Origin: Phyllobacterium myrsinacearum
GTDB lineage: Bacteria; Pseudomonadota; Alphaproteobacteria; Rhizobiales; Rhizobiaceae
Direction of reading: 5' to 3'
Length of the DNA stretch: 64,000 nucleotides
Assembly: GCF_002980555.1 (NCBI RefSeq)
Contig: NZ_PVBT01000001.1
Location: 1,178,001 to 1,242,000 of the forward strand
Position numbers and translations under genes: made by a program. The notes beneath the pieces were generated by a model that saw only the letters and a program-made list of their open reading frames with translations, made no database searches and was not told where the DNA came from. Positions 34,095-45,065 of the stretch are shown piece by piece (position 1 is the first letter of the stretch; each line of letters starts with the position of its first letter).

Positions 34095-35126
34095 TTAGAG
34101 CAGAATGTCGGTATAGAGCTCGGATGCATCCGGCTCCGGATCGGACTGGGCGAAATCCGCTGCGTCGGCAACGATGTCGCGAACGTCCTTGTCGATCTTC
34201 TTCAGGTCGTCCTCGCTGGACCAGCCCTTGTCGATCAACCGGCTCTTCACCTGCTCGATGGGATCGTGTTCGGAGCGCATCTTCTGCACTTCGTCCTTGG
34301 AACGGTATTTGGCCGGATCCGACATGGAGTGACCGCGATACCGGTATGTCTGCATTTCCAGGATCATCGGGCCCTTGCCGGAGCGCGCCCAGGCCGTGGC
34401 TTCTTCGCCGGCAGCCTGAACAGCGCGGACATCCATGCCGTCGACCTGAATACCGGGAATGTTGAAGGAAATGCCGCGACGGGAGAAATCGGTTTCGGCC
34501 GAAGCGCGGGAAACCGCCGTACCCATGGCGTAACGGTTGTTTTCGATGATGTAGATGACCGGCAGCTTCCAGAGCGCCGCCATGTTGAAGCTTTCGTAGA
34601 CCTGGCCCTGGTTGGCCGCGCCATCACCGAAATAAGCCAGGGAGACATTGCCGTTGTCGCGGTAGCGATTGGCAAAAGCGAGGCCCGTACCAAGGGAGAC
34701 CTGCGCACCGACGATGCCGTGACCGCCGTAAAAGTTCTTCTCCTTCGAGAACATGTGCATGGAGCCGCCCTTGCCCTTGGAAAGGCCGCCGCGGCGTCCG
34801 GTCAGTTCGGCCATGACGCCCCGGGCGCTCATGCCGCAGGCCAGCATGTGGCCGTGGTCGCGATAACCGGTGATGACCTGATCGCCTTCGACCAGTGCGG
34901 CCTGCATGCCGGTCACAACAGCTTCCTGACCGATATAGAGATGGCAGAAACCGCCGATGAAACCCATGCCGTAGAGCTGGCCGGCCTTTTCTTCGAAGCG
35001 CCGGATCAGCAGCATTTCGCGGTAGGCGTGGAGCTCCTGCTCCTTTGTGTACTCGATTGGTTTTGGTGCTTTGACAGCAGAGGTCTGCGCAGAACGCGCA
35101 GGGCTTTTTTTCGCCCTCGTAGCCAT
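34095..35126 (-). CDS. pdhA: Pyruvate dehydrogenase E1 alpha
   Basis: A 343-residue thiamine diphosphate enzyme subunit that decarboxylates pyruvate with PdhB. The TPP motif [15 protein letters not shown] ends in the IIENN block; [18 protein letters not shown] is the phosphorylation-loop region, and [17 protein letters not shown] lies at the active site. The N-terminus is Lys/Ala-rich ([14 protein letters not shown]). First gene of the block pdhA-pdhB-pdhC-SGNH-lpdA; its promoter should lie in the 128 bases up to ftsB. Confidence 0.97.
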   Translation of the reverse strand: MATRAKKSPARSAQTSAVKAPKPIEYTKEQELHAYREMLLIRRFEEKAGQLYGMGFIGGFCHLYIGQEAVVTGMQAALVEGDQVITGYRDHGHMLACGMSARGVMAELTGRRGGLSKGKGGSMHMFSKEKNFYGGHGIVGAQVSLGTGLAFANRYRDNGNVSLAYFGDGAANQGQVYESFNMAALWKLPVIYIIENNRYAMGTAVSRASAETDFSRRGISFNIPGIQVDGMDVRAVQAAGEEATAWARSGKGPMILEMQTYRYRGHSMSDPAKYRSKDEVQKMRSEHDPIEQVKSRLIDKGWSSEDDLKKIDKDVRDIVADAADFAQSDPEPDASELYTDILL

Positions 35127-35254
35127 ATCTCACTCCCTGTTATTTTGTCGGACGACAATAGCAGCCGGAGCAGAACTTACAATATGCAGAATTGAATAAG
35201 AGCTATGCAAATAAGACGTTCAAAACGCACGATAAAAAGCGAATTAACCGGAAT

Positions 35255-35587
35255 TCAGTTAATAGTTAAATCACCCGAGCCACGCATAATTGTGACTTCG
35301 TCCGGCCGCGATACATTCAACGCCTTGCGGGCCTGTTCATCTAACATGTCCCGCTCGATTGTTCCATCATGCATAAGTTGCACTTCCCGTTCAAGCTCCG
35401 TGCGCGATGCCTTGACCGCGTCGTACTGGGCACGCAGCAACCGGGTCTGATCCTGCAGCTTGATGGTGGAGTAGAGACCGTATTCACCGTGATAGGCATG
35501 AAAACCGAAATAGGCGAAAAACATCGTGGCAAGGATCGGCACGACAAGCCGCCCGCGATTGGTTTTCCGTCTCTGTTTTGTCCACAT
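35255..35587 (-). CDS. ftsB: FtsB/DivIC-type septum formation initiator
   Basis: A 110-residue division protein: a short basic cytoplasmic tail (MWTKQRRKTNRGRL), one membrane helix (VVPILATMFFAYFGFHAY), then a coiled coil (QTRLLRAQYDAVKASRTEL) and a C-terminal tail in the periplasm. It would join FtsL and FtsQ at the division site. In this order the gene lies between eno and pdhA, as here. Start ATG 35587. A weak hairpin overlaps the end of the gene (ATTAAC 35243-35248 with GTTAAT 35258-35263). Confidence 0.88.
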   Translation of the reverse strand: MWTKQRRKTNRGRLVVPILATMFFAYFGFHAYHGEYGLYSTIKLQDQTRLLRAQYDAVKASRTELEREVQLMHDGTIERDMLDEQARKALNVSRPDEVTIMRGSGDLTIN

Positions 35588-35711
35588 GGCAAATGACCCG
35601 AAGGGATGCGGAATCAGGTCACGATGGCCCGATTAGTCACATGGCCATAAAACAATGTTTTGCTTAACAGCCGATTAAATTCGCCGCTCCGACTGCTCCG
35701 GGCAACCCCGC

Positions 35712-35743
35712 CAAAACAAAATGGCGGGCACAGGGCCCGCCAT
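35712..35743 (-). terminator. Intrinsic terminator after eno
   Basis: ATGGCGGGC (35721-35729) and GCCCGCCAT (35735-35743) form a perfect 9-base stem, loop 5. On the minus strand it leads into TTTTGTTTTGG, 27 bases after the eno stop. Confidence 0.85.
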
Positions 35744-35769
35744 CTCGATCACACGTGAATGCGCTCGTA

Positions 35770-37059
<1,290 letters not shown>

Positions 37060-37151
37060 TCAATTTGCATTGGGCAGCATTCGTCACTGGAATAGCGAAT
37101 GAAGATGACAAGGAAAATCCCCATGAGGACGATTTGTTGATCAAAACAGAA

Positions 37152-37176
37152 AAAAGGCCGTCAGAGACGGCCTTTT
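37152..37176 (-). terminator. Intrinsic terminator after kdsA (bidirectional)
   Basis: AAAAGGCCGTC (37152-37162) and GACGGCCTTTT (37166-37176) form an 11-base stem with a 3-base loop, 14 bases after the kdsA stop; on the minus strand TTTTTTCTGTTTTG follows. Confidence 0.88.
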
Positions 37177-37189
37177 CCAGCAAATCAAC

Positions 37190-38020
37190 TCATGCCGCCT
37201 TGGCGATCCGGTCGAACTCCAGCAGCTTTTCCAGAAGGCGCGGCATCTGGTCGAGCGGCACCATGTTCGGACCGTCCGATGGCGCATTGTCCGGGTCCTG
37301 GTGCGTTTCGATGAACACACCGGCCACGCCAACAGCAACGGCGGCCCGCGCCAGCGTCTCGACAAATTCGCGCTGCCCGCCGGTGGAGCCGCCCTGCCCG
37401 CCCGGCTGCTGCACGGAATGGGTGGCATCGAAAATGACCGGCGCGCCGAAACCCGCCATGATCGGCAGCGAGCGCATGTCGGATACCAGCGTGTTGTAAC
37501 CGAAGGAGGCGCCCCGCTCGGTCACCATCACATTCGGATTGCCGCTTTCGGTTACCTTGGCAATGACATTCTTCATGTCCCAGGGTGCGAGGAACTGGCC
37601 CTTCTTGATGTTGACCACCTTGCCGGTCCTGGCGGCGGCGATCAGCAAATCCGTCTGACGGCAGAGAAAGGCCGGGATCTGCAGCACATCGACCACCTCG
37701 CCCAGAACCGCGCACTGCTCTTCCGTGTGCACGTCGGTCAGCGTCGGCAGTCCGAACTCCTTGCGGATATCGGCGAAAACCGGCAGCGAATTCTCAAGGC
37801 CAAAGCCGCGCTTGCCGGTCAGCGACGTCCGGTTGGCCTTGTCGAAGCTAGACTTGTAGACCAGTCCGATGCCGAGCTTGCCCGTCAGTTCCTTCAGCGC
37901 GCCCGCCATGTCGAAGGCATGCTGGCGGCTTTCCATCTGGCACGGACCGGCAATCAGTGAAAACTGGGCCGTATTGGAAAAGGCAACCGGACCGGCGGAG
38001 ACAGTGGAATTCAGGGACAT
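37190..38020 (-). CDS. kdsA: 2-dehydro-3-deoxyphosphooctonate aldolase (KDO-8-phosphate synthase)
   Basis: A 276-residue enzyme that joins arabinose 5-phosphate and phosphoenolpyruvate to make KDO 8-phosphate for lipopolysaccharide. The PEP-binding start [11 protein letters not shown], the block [12 protein letters not shown] and the C-terminal [14 protein letters not shown] are present. The GPCQ cysteine suggests the metal-dependent class, which also needs histidine and aspartate residues seen in the C-terminal third. Its start overlaps the stop of a VOC gene by one base. Length is normal. Confidence 0.96.
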   Translation of the reverse strand: MSLNSTVSAGPVAFSNTAQFSLIAGPCQMESRQHAFDMAGALKELTGKLGIGLVYKSSFDKANRTSLTGKRGFGLENSLPVFADIRKEFGLPTLTDVHTEEQCAVLGEVVDVLQIPAFLCRQTDLLIAAARTGKVVNIKKGQFLAPWDMKNVIAKVTESGNPNVMVTERGASFGYNTLVSDMRSLPIMAGFGAPVIFDATHSVQQPGGQGGSTGGQREFVETLARAAVAVGVAGVFIETHQDPDNAPSDGPNMVPLDQMPRLLEKLLEFDRIAKAA

Positions 38021-38916
38021 CAGGCAGCCTCAAATACAATGGCAGCGCCCTGTCCCGGTGCCTTGTGCACAATCAGGCGGGAGCCGCGCTTTTCGGTGGA
38101 GATATTGTTGTTGGCAAGCAGAGTTTCAACCGCAGCCAGATCACGGACGCCAACGACAAAGGCCTGCAGGCGCAGACCCCGCTCGTTTTCCGGTGCATCA
38201 ACACCAAGAAAGGATCGAAGACCCGCGGGTGTCAGCACGGTGATATTGGCATTGGCAGCACGGATATCCATGCCGAAGGAATGAGCGTTGACGTCGCGCT
38301 GGTTGACCAGTTCCTGCAAAGGATACTGGAAATCCGTCGGATTGACTTCCGACAGTACGATTTCGCGCAAACCTACCGCACCATTTCTGTGAGTTTGCAG
38401 GGCCGAACGATCGACTTTCGGTGGATTGACACGTTCGCAAGTGAAGAAAAACGCATCCGGCGCCCGCAGATCGGCGGCAAAGGCAAGGCGAAAGCCCGCT
38501 ACCCCTTCTGCACCATCGGGTGTTTTAAAGCCCCGGGAAAATTCCAGCATTCGACCCGCGGAAATTCCCGATTGCACAAACGCATCATTGTCCGCATTGG
38601 CATCCTGCGTACCCATGACCAGTGCGGAAAAGCCCTCCTGACCATTGCGGAAACGATAGGCCTGGTCGCGGGCGACGAAGACATTGCCGTTGCGCGCCTC
38701 GATTTCACAGGTTTCGCGCTGGGCGATGGCGAGCGGCTCCAGAAATGTGTCATCACTGAAGAAAACGCAGGCATTCTCGGTGCCGAAAGGATGGACGCCG
38801 GCAGGCGCCACGGTAAAGCCGAGTGTTTCAAGACGCCGGCGCGCCGTATCGAGATCCGCCGTTGGCAGAACCAGATGATCGACAGGCCGGGGGGTGCGCG
38901 GTGAAATGGTGGTCAT
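38020..38916 (-). CDS. VOC family protein (glyoxalase-like)
   Basis: A 298-residue protein with two vicinal oxygen chelate halves. The first has [18 protein letters not shown] and [17 protein letters not shown]; the second starts near [11 protein letters not shown]. Few metal ligands can be named. The family includes glyoxalases, dioxygenases and resistance proteins; no substrate is clear. Start ATG 38916 ([11 protein letters not shown]) is chosen over the in-frame ATG at 38943. The gene is translationally coupled to kdsA and lies between pyrG and kdsA, an order also seen in related genomes to my knowledge. Confidence 0.85.
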   Translation of the reverse strand: MTTISPRTPRPVDHLVLPTADLDTARRRLETLGFTVAPAGVHPFGTENACVFFSDDTFLEPLAIAQRETCEIEARNGNVFVARDQAYRFRNGQEGFSALVMGTQDANADNDAFVQSGISAGRMLEFSRGFKTPDGAEGVAGFRLAFAADLRAPDAFFFTCERVNPPKVDRSALQTHRNGAVGLREIVLSEVNPTDFQYPLQELVNQRDVNAHSFGMDIRAANANITVLTPAGLRSFLGVDAPENERGLRLQAFVVGVRDLAAVETLLANNNISTEKRGSRLIVHKAPGQGAAIVFEAA

Positions 38917-38971
38917 GGGGAAAGGGTGTGCCTTAAAGAGCAATGCAATTCAAGCCACACCCCGTATAGAT

Positions 38972-40600
38972 TTAGACCAGCCGGCTCTGGTCCATGGCCG
39001 CCCGAATGAACGAGGCGAACAGCGGATGCGGTTCAAACGGCCGTGATTTCAATTCCGGATGGTACTGGACGCCGATGAACCATGGATGATCGGCATATTC
39101 GATAGTCTCAGGCAGAACGCCGTCCGGCGACATGCCCGAAAACACCAGACCGCAATCTTCCAGACGGTCCTTGTAGTCGATGTTCACTTCATACCGGTGA
39201 CGATGCCGCTCGAATATATCGGTCGAACCATAGATGTCGGCAATCCGCGTGCCGGATTTCAGCATGGCTTCGTAGGCGCCAAGACGCATCGTACCGCCGA
39301 GATCGCCAGCCTGCGTGCGCTTCTCCAGCATGTTGCCCTTGAGCCATTCAGTCATGAGACCGACGACCGGTTCATTCGTCGGGCCAAACTCGCTGGACGA
39401 TGCCTTTTCGACGCCAGCCAGTGAACGGGCCGCCTCGATGACCGCCATCTGCATGCCGAAGCAGATACCGAAATACGGCACCTTTTTCTCGCGGGCGAAT
39501 TTTGCCGCCAGAATCTTGCCTTCCGAACCGCGCTCGCCAAAGCCGCCCGGCACCAGAATGCCATGCACCTTCTGCAGGTAAGGCGTCGGGTCTTCCTGTT
39601 CGAAAATTTCCGATTCGATCCAGTCGAGATTGACCTTCACCTTGTTGGCCATGCCACCATGGTGCAGGGCTTCGATCAGCGACTTGTAGGCATCCTTGAG
39701 GCCGGTGTACTTGCCGACGACGGCGATGGTGACCTCGCCTTCCGGATTGTGGATACGCTTGCTGACCTCGTCCCAACGCTCCATGCGGGGCTTTGGCGCA
39801 GGATCGATCCCGAATGCCGCCAGAACCTCCGAATCGAGGCCTTCCCTGTGATAGGCCATCGGAACGTCATAGATCGTATCGACATCGAGTGCCTGAATGA
39901 CCGCGGACGAGCGGACATTGCAGAACAGCGACAGCTTGCGGCGTTCCGATTCCGGAATCTCGCGATCCGCACGAATCAGCAGAATGTCAGGTGCTATACC
40001 GATCGAGCGCAGTTCCTTGACGGAGTGCTGGGTCGGCTTGGTCTTCAGTTCGCCCGCTGCGGGGATATAGGGCATCAAGGTCAGGTGGATATAGACGGCG
40101 CTGCCGCGCGGCAGGTCGTTGCCGAGCTGGCGGATCGCCTCAAGAAATGGCATCGCTTCGATATCGCCGACCGTACCGCCGATTTCGCACAGGACGAAAT
40201 CATAGTCCTGATTGCCGTCAACGATGAAATTCTTGATCTCATCGGTCACGTGCGGAATCACCTGAACGGTGGCGCCGAGGTAGTCGCCCCTGCGTTCCTT
40301 CTCGATGATGTTGCGGTAGATGCGTCCGGTGGTGATATTGTCCTGCTTGTTGGCAGGACGCCCCGTAAAGCGCTCGTAATGACCAAGATCGAGGTCAGTT
40401 TCAGCGCCATCGTCGGTCACAAAGACCTCGCCGTGCTGATACGGCGACATCGTGCCGGGGTCGACGTTGAGATAAGGATCAAGCTTGCGAATCCGTACAC
40501 GGTATCCACGAGCCTGAAGGAGGGCTGCCAAAGCAGCTGCGGCGATGCCTTTTCCGAGGGAAGAAACCACGCCGCCAGTGATGAAAACATATCGGGCCAT
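38972..40600 (-). CDS. pyrG: CTP synthase
   Basis: A 542-residue enzyme that aminates UTP to CTP. The N-terminal synthetase domain begins [20 protein letters not shown] and has [19 protein letters not shown]. The C-terminal glutaminase domain has the catalytic cysteine in [14 protein letters not shown] and the histidine and glutamate in [12 protein letters not shown]. Length is full. Start ATG 40600. A hairpin followed by seven T lies 41 bases upstream and may act as an attenuator. Confidence 0.98.
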   Translation of the reverse strand: MARYVFITGGVVSSLGKGIAAAALAALLQARGYRVRIRKLDPYLNVDPGTMSPYQHGEVFVTDDGAETDLDLGHYERFTGRPANKQDNITTGRIYRNIIEKERRGDYLGATVQVIPHVTDEIKNFIVDGNQDYDFVLCEIGGTVGDIEAMPFLEAIRQLGNDLPRGSAVYIHLTLMPYIPAAGELKTKPTQHSVKELRSIGIAPDILLIRADREIPESERRKLSLFCNVRSSAVIQALDVDTIYDVPMAYHREGLDSEVLAAFGIDPAPKPRMERWDEVSKRIHNPEGEVTIAVVGKYTGLKDAYKSLIEALHHGGMANKVKVNLDWIESEIFEQEDPTPYLQKVHGILVPGGFGERGSEGKILAAKFAREKKVPYFGICFGMQMAVIEAARSLAGVEKASSSEFGPTNEPVVGLMTEWLKGNMLEKRTQAGDLGGTMRLGAYEAMLKSGTRIADIYGSTDIFERHRHRYEVNIDYKDRLEDCGLVFSGMSPDGVLPETIEYADHPWFIGVQYHPELKSRPFEPHPLFASFIRAAMDQSRLV

Positions 40601-40640
40601 GGGCTTATCTCGTTAGTCCTTTGTGAGTGATTTGGCCACA

Positions 40641-40666
40641 AAAAAATCGGCCTGAAAGCCGTTTTT
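40641..40666 (-). terminator. Hairpin with T-run just upstream of pyrG, possible attenuator
   Basis: On the minus strand CGGC and GCCG (40648-40651 and 40658-40661) close a 6-base loop and are followed by A then TTTTTT; flanking A and T runs extend the stem. It is the second of two hairpins in 145 bases and ends about 41 bases before the pyrG start. Confidence 0.5.
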
Positions 40667-40695
40667 CCCGTGCCAATATCTTTTTCAAACAAACA

Positions 40696-40724
40696 AAACG
40701 GCCAGACATTATGTCTGGCCGTTT
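40696..40724 (-). terminator. Intrinsic terminator after the L,D-transpeptidase gene
   Basis: AAACGGCCAGACAT (40696-40709) pairs with ATGTCTGGCCGTTT (40711-40724), a near-perfect palindrome, followed on the minus strand by TGTTTGTTTG; 22 bases after the gene's stop. Confidence 0.8.
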
Positions 40725-40745
40725 CAATTCAGCGACGAATAGTTC

Positions 40746-41426
40746 TTACAGTACAACCACTTCCGTGCCAACAGTGACGCGGTTGTAAAGATCGATCACG
40801 TGATCATTGACCATGCGGAAGCAGCCGTTTGAAGCGGAGCTGCCGATGGTCCATGGCTGCACAGTACCGTGGATACGGATATAGGTATCCTTGTTGCCCT
40901 GTGAAAGGTAGAGAGCGCGCGCGCCGAGCGGATTGCCTGGACCACCGTCCATGCCGTTCTCATACTTGGCGTAATGATTTGGTTCGCGCTCGATCATTTC
41001 CTTGGTCGGGATCCAACGGGGCCATTCGCGCTTGGTGCGGATTTCGGCGGTACCCTTGAATTCAAGGCCTTCCTTGCCGACGGCAATGCCGTAGCGGCGT
41101 GCGGTCGTGGGCGATTCAACGAGATAAAGGAACTTCTGCTTCGGATCGATGACGATGGTGCCGGTCTTGTAACCGGTGAAGGACACATCCTGCGGCAGAT
41201 ATTTCGGGTCCAGCGAGTAGTTGCGCTTGGCGGCCGCCGCGGTTGCGCGGGCTGGCTTGCGGACCTGCGAAACCTTGGCTGGTTTGGCTGTGGAAGCGGT
41301 TGGCGCCGTATCAACCTTTGCCGCATCGGCGGGCGTTGCGGCCGTATTGACGGTAGACTGAGCGAATGCTGATCCGGACATGGCCAGAACAGAAATTCCG
41401 ATGAGCAGAGAGCGACGTGAAATCAT
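40746..41426 (-). CDS. L,D-transpeptidase (YkuD domain) with a twin-arginine-like signal
   Basis: A 226-residue exported enzyme that would make 3-3 cross-links in peptidoglycan or attach proteins to it. The signal MISRRSLLIGISVLAMSGSAFA has an SRRSLL run like the twin-arginine motif. A Thr/Ala/Lys-rich linker (about 25-75) leads to the YkuD domain, with the catalytic block IHGTVQPWTIGSSASNGCFR (His and Cys). Start ATG 41426 begins the signal; a longer frame to 41459 is unlikely. It sits between secG and pyrG, and has its own terminator. Confidence 0.9.
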   Translation of the reverse strand: MISRRSLLIGISVLAMSGSAFAQSTVNTAATPADAAKVDTAPTASTAKPAKVSQVRKPARATAAAAKRNYSLDPKYLPQDVSFTGYKTGTIVIDPKQKFLYLVESPTTARRYGIAVGKEGLEFKGTAEIRTKREWPRWIPTKEMIEREPNHYAKYENGMDGGPGNPLGARALYLSQGNKDTYIRIHGTVQPWTIGSSASNGCFRMVNDHVIDLYNRVTVGTEVVVL

Positions 41427-41540
41427 AGTGTTAGTTCCCGGATAATATGCACGCGCCATCAGCGGCGCTTGCCAGGCCCCCTAGGCCAAACCTGACTATG
41501 GCGATATCCGAAGACTGTTTTTCACTCAATGCAAATCACC

Positions 41541-41569
41541 GTGAAGAACTGTCCGGACTGATTCTTCAC
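41541..41569. repeat. Nested palindrome between secG and the L,D-transpeptidase gene
   Basis: GTGAAGAA (41541-41548) and TTCTTCAC (41562-41569) flank GTCCGGAC (41551-41558), itself a palindrome. It lies 115 bases upstream of the transpeptidase start and 66 bases after secG. No T-run follows. Confidence 0.4.
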
Positions 41570-41634
41570 CGCCAAGGGTTGCGGAAGCGCAACACATTTG
41601 CTGCGCATCCGTAAAGAATCAGTTTCCGCGGCCG

Positions 41635-42123
41635 TTACTGGGAATTGGGAACCGGGTTGGCAGGCTGTGCTGGCGCGGCCGGAGCAGCGGGCGCAGGCGC
41701 TGTTGATTCGGCCGGTGCCGGAGCCGCTGGCGCAGGTGCCGCGTTACCCGATGCGGCCGGTGCCGGAGTGCCGGATACCGGCTGCGTGGTTGTCGCAGCG
41801 CCTGGAAGCTGGTTGAGAATGCCGCCCGATCCTGGCTGGCCACCGGTTGCAGGCTGTCCGCCCGTCGTTGCCGGAATACGGTTGAGAATATCCGTCGGGC
41901 TTTCGGCGTAGCGGGACATGATGCCGAGCGCCAGGGACGTGATGAAAAAGCCCGTTGCAAGAATTGCCGTTGCCCGCGTGAGCACGTTGGCAGCACCGCG
42001 TGCGCTCATGAAACCCGAGCCGCCACCGATTCCAAGACCGCCACCTTCAGAGCGCTGCATCAGCACAACTCCAACGAGGGCAAGTACAATCAGAAGGTGA
42101 ATGACGATAACGACGGTTTGCAT
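41635..42123 (-). CDS. secG: Protein translocase subunit SecG with a long Pro/Ala tail
   Basis: A 162-residue membrane protein. Residues 1-80 have the two SecG helices (TVVIVIHLLIVLALVGVVL and TAILATGFFITSLALGIMS) with the conserved loop QRSEGGGLGIGGGSGF. The rest is a low-complexity tail of Pro, Ala, Gly and Gln, longer than in E. coli SecG (110 residues) but common in rhizobia. It helps SecYE in export. It is encoded between tpiA and the pyrG side. Start ATG 42123. Confidence 0.93.
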   Translation of the reverse strand: MQTVVIVIHLLIVLALVGVVLMQRSEGGGLGIGGGSGFMSARGAANVLTRATAILATGFFITSLALGIMSRYAESPTDILNRIPATTGGQPATGGQPGSGGILNQLPGAATTTQPVSGTPAPAASGNAAPAPAAPAPAESTAPAPAAPAAPAQPANPVPNSQ

Positions 42124-42235
42124 GGGGTATTTTCTGCTTTCTAGGTGTCGGACGCGGCTCTTTACACCGTATCTCGTAATAAACCAAGCCCGTCAGCGGA
42201 CAGTTTTCTCGGCAATTCGGCGCTTTCGATGCTCT

Positions 42236-43000
42236 TCAGAGCGAATGATACGCTTCACAGATGGCCAGGAAGTCGACAGCTTTCAAGCTCGCACCGCCAA
42301 CAAGTGCGCCGTCGACGTTCTCGATGCCCAGAAGTTCAACCGCGTTGGAGGGCTTTACCGAGCCGCCATAGAGAATGCGCTGCCGCGCTCCCTGCCCCCC
42401 AAAACGCGCTGCCAGTGCCGCGCGGATCGACGCGTGAACCTCGCGGACATCCTCGGCGGTCGGCGTCAATCCCGTGCCGATGGCCCATACCGGCTCATAG
42501 GCGATCACCGTATTGGCAGCGGTGGCGCCATCGGGAATGGAACCGGCCAGCTGCGTTGCAATGATATCGAGCGTCGCTCCGGCCTTGCGCTGTGCCTCGG
42601 TTTCACCGATGCAGATGATCGCAACCAGTCCGGCGTCCCATGCCGCCACGGCCTTGGCGTTGACCATGGCATCGGTTTCACCGTGATCCGTGCGCCGCTC
42701 CGAATGCCCGACAATGACATGCGACGCGCCGGCATCCTTCAACATGGCAGCCGAGATGTCACCCGTGTGCGCACCGGACTTTTTCGCGTGGCAATCCTCG
42801 CCGCCAATGTGAAGCGCCTCGCCTTCCACCGACTGGGCTGCCCGGAAAACAAGCGTGGCCGGCACGCAGATCAGTGCGTCGATCTTCTCGCCGATGGCTG
42901 AATTCGGCCGGTTGACGATAATACGCAGTTCATCCAGGGACTCTCCCGTCCCGTTCATTTTCCAGTTACCAGCGACGAGTGGACGGACATCAGGGGTCAT
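42236..43000 (-). CDS. tpiA: Triosephosphate isomerase
   Basis: A 254-residue glycolytic enzyme that interconverts dihydroxyacetone phosphate and glyceraldehyde 3-phosphate. The active site is readable: Lys in AGNWKMNGT, His in IVGHSERR and Glu in [12 protein letters not shown], with the phosphate loop [13 protein letters not shown]. Length is normal. It is divergent from the foldase gene at 43155, with 154 bases between, and followed by secG on the same strand after 112 bases. Confidence 0.97.
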   Translation of the reverse strand: MTPDVRPLVAGNWKMNGTGESLDELRIIVNRPNSAIGEKIDALICVPATLVFRAAQSVEGEALHIGGEDCHAKKSGAHTGDISAAMLKDAGASHVIVGHSERRTDHGETDAMVNAKAVAAWDAGLVAIICIGETEAQRKAGATLDIIATQLAGSIPDGATAANTVIAYEPVWAIGTGLTPTAEDVREVHASIRAALAARFGGQGARQRILYGGSVKPSNAVELLGIENVDGALVGGASLKAVDFLAICEAYHSL

Positions 43001-43154
43001 TCGGCGTTCCTCAAGACGATAGATTTGATGATTTCTCGGTCATTTGATTGTCTGACTAGCAAATTCACTTGATAAAGCAATCGACACAAGCCCTTCATGA
43101 CGCTATTCCCCTAGGCAATTCAATGTGAGCCTCATACTGTTACGGTGACTTTCT

Positions 43155-45047
43155 ATGCTCGATTCCTTGCGCGACGTGGCCCAGACCTGGGTAGCCAAGC
43201 TGCTTCTCGCTCTTCTTGGCGTCAGTTTTGTTGGCTGGGGCGTTTCCAATACCATTCTCAGCGCCGTCGGCCATGGATCGGCAATCAGTGCCGGAAGTTC
43301 GAAAGTCTCACCGGTCGAGTATCGTCTGGCCTATGACCGGCAGCTTGCCGCCCTGCAGCAGCGTTTTGGCCAGCGTTTCACACGTGAACAGGCCGATGCC
43401 ATCGGCGTGAGCAATCAGGTCCAGGCGCAGCTTGTCGCCGGTGTGGTGCTCGATGAGGAAGCGCGGAAGATGTCGCTCGGTCTGTCAAAGGACCGTCTGG
43501 CGCAGCTGGCTGCCGAAGATCCGGCGTTTCAGGGTCCCGATGGCCGCTTCAATCCCGGCCAGTTTGATCTGGTGCTGCGCAATGCCGGCATGACCCCGCA
43601 GGGCTATCTCGACAGCCGCAGCAAGATTGCCCGCCGCCAGCAGATCGTCGAAGCCGTCGCCGATGGCATCACGGTACCTGATACGCTGCTGAAGGCAGTC
43701 GCGACCTACAAGGGCGAATCCCGCACCATCGATTACGTCTCGATGCCCAAATCCTTCATCACCGACATCCCTGCCCCCAGCGATGCGGACCTGAAGACCT
43801 ATTTCGACGCGAACAAGGAAGCTTACGCAGCGCCGCAATATCGCAAGATCACCTACGTCAAGCTTGAGCCCAAGGACATTGCCGACCAGGCGTCGGTTTC
43901 GCCGGAAGAGATCAAGGCGGAATACGACAAGAACATCGCGCGCTACACCTCGCCGGAAACCCGCACCATCGAACAGCTGACCTTTGCCAATGCCGATGCC
44001 GCCAAGGCTGCGCACGACCGTCTGGCAGCAGGTACGTCGTTCGAAGATGAAGTAAAGGCCGAAGGCAAGACGATGAGCGATGTCGGCCTTGGCACATTCC
44101 AGCGCAATGCCCTGCCCGACCAGACCATTGCCGATGCCATCTTCAAGCTTCAGGCCGGCGGTGTCAGCGACGTGATTACCGGTGCCTTTGGCCCGGTCAT
44201 CGTGCGTGTAACCGCCGCTGCACCGCAAGTCATCAAGCCGCTTTCCGAGGTGGAGAAGGATATTCGCGAGACGATCGCGCTTTCCCTGGCAGCATCCTCT
44301 GTCATGTCCGTGCACGACGCCTATGAAAATGCACGGGCCGACGGCGCAACCATGGCCGATGCCGCCGCCAAGCAAAACCTCAAGATGGTGACCATTGACG
44401 CCGTCGATCAGTCGGGCCGCGGACCGGACGACAAGGAGATTCCCGGTATTCCGTTCGGTGAAAACCTTCTGGCCGCCGCCTTCCTCGCCGACCAGGGGTT
44501 TGACAACGAGCCGCTCAACATCGGTCCGAACAGTTTCCTCTGGTATGATGTCACCGGCATCACCCCGGCACGCGACCGCACGCTCGATGAGGTGAAGGCA
44601 CGGGTCACCGACAATTGGCGGACGGCGGAACTTGAAAAACGCCTCAACGAGAAGGCCGAGGAAGTGCGCAAGCGCGTCGCCTCCGGCACGTCGCTTGACG
44701 ACATCGCGGCTGAATTCAAATTCACCAAGGAAACCAAACGCGGCATCACGCGCCAGTCAAAGGATACCGACCTTGGCGTGGGCGGCGTTGCCTCGGTGTT
44801 TGACGGCCCGAACGGCCTTGTCGGCGTGACTGAATCGGCGGCGGACCAGTCGAAGCTGATCTTCAAAGTGACGGAATCGATCGAACCTGTGAATGTGGGA
44901 CCGGACTCGCTGACCAAGGCGGAGAAGGATTCCTTCACATCGCGGTTGTCGGACGACCTGCTCGACCAGCTGGTCATGCAGTTGCAGACCGTCTACCCCG
45001 TCACCATCAACAAGACCGTTATCGATCAGGCGCTTGCCCGCCAGTGA
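43155..45047 (+). CDS. Periplasmic peptidyl-prolyl isomerase, PpiD/SurA type
   Basis: A 630-residue membrane-anchored foldase. One N-terminal helix (WVAKLLLALLGVSFVGWGV) is followed by a SurA_N-like region (about 35-240) and a parvulin (PPIC) domain around residues 245-360 (ETRTIEQLTFANADAAKAA, DVGLGTFQRNALPD, FGPVIVRVTAA). Helical C-terminal chaperone regions follow. It should assist proteins leaving SecYEG, as PpiD does. Start ATG 43155. It is 18 bases upstream of trpD and may be cotranscribed with it. Confidence 0.9.
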   Translation: MLDSLRDVAQTWVAKLLLALLGVSFVGWGVSNTILSAVGHGSAISAGSSKVSPVEYRLAYDRQLAALQQRFGQRFTREQADAIGVSNQVQAQLVAGVVLDEEARKMSLGLSKDRLAQLAAEDPAFQGPDGRFNPGQFDLVLRNAGMTPQGYLDSRSKIARRQQIVEAVADGITVPDTLLKAVATYKGESRTIDYVSMPKSFITDIPAPSDADLKTYFDANKEAYAAPQYRKITYVKLEPKDIADQASVSPEEIKAEYDKNIARYTSPETRTIEQLTFANADAAKAAHDRLAAGTSFEDEVKAEGKTMSDVGLGTFQRNALPDQTIADAIFKLQAGGVSDVITGAFGPVIVRVTAAAPQVIKPLSEVEKDIRETIALSLAASSVMSVHDAYENARADGATMADAAAKQNLKMVTIDAVDQSGRGPDDKEIPGIPFGENLLAAAFLADQGFDNEPLNIGPNSFLWYDVTGITPARDRTLDEVKARVTDNWRTAELEKRLNEKAEEVRKRVASGTSLDDIAAEFKFTKETKRGITRQSKDTDLGVGGVASVFDGPNGLVGVTESAADQSKLIFKVTESIEPVNVGPDSLTKAEKDSFTSRLSDDLLDQLVMQLQTVYPVTINKTVIDQALARQ

Positions 45048-45065
45048 ATGCAGTGAGATCCGGGA

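Noticed and set aside
32093-34465. A 790-codon plus-strand frame opposite pdhB and pdhC
   Set aside because: It is antisense to two certain genes; its length comes from GC-rich codons and Ala/Pro linkers. The protein is low complexity and matches nothing.
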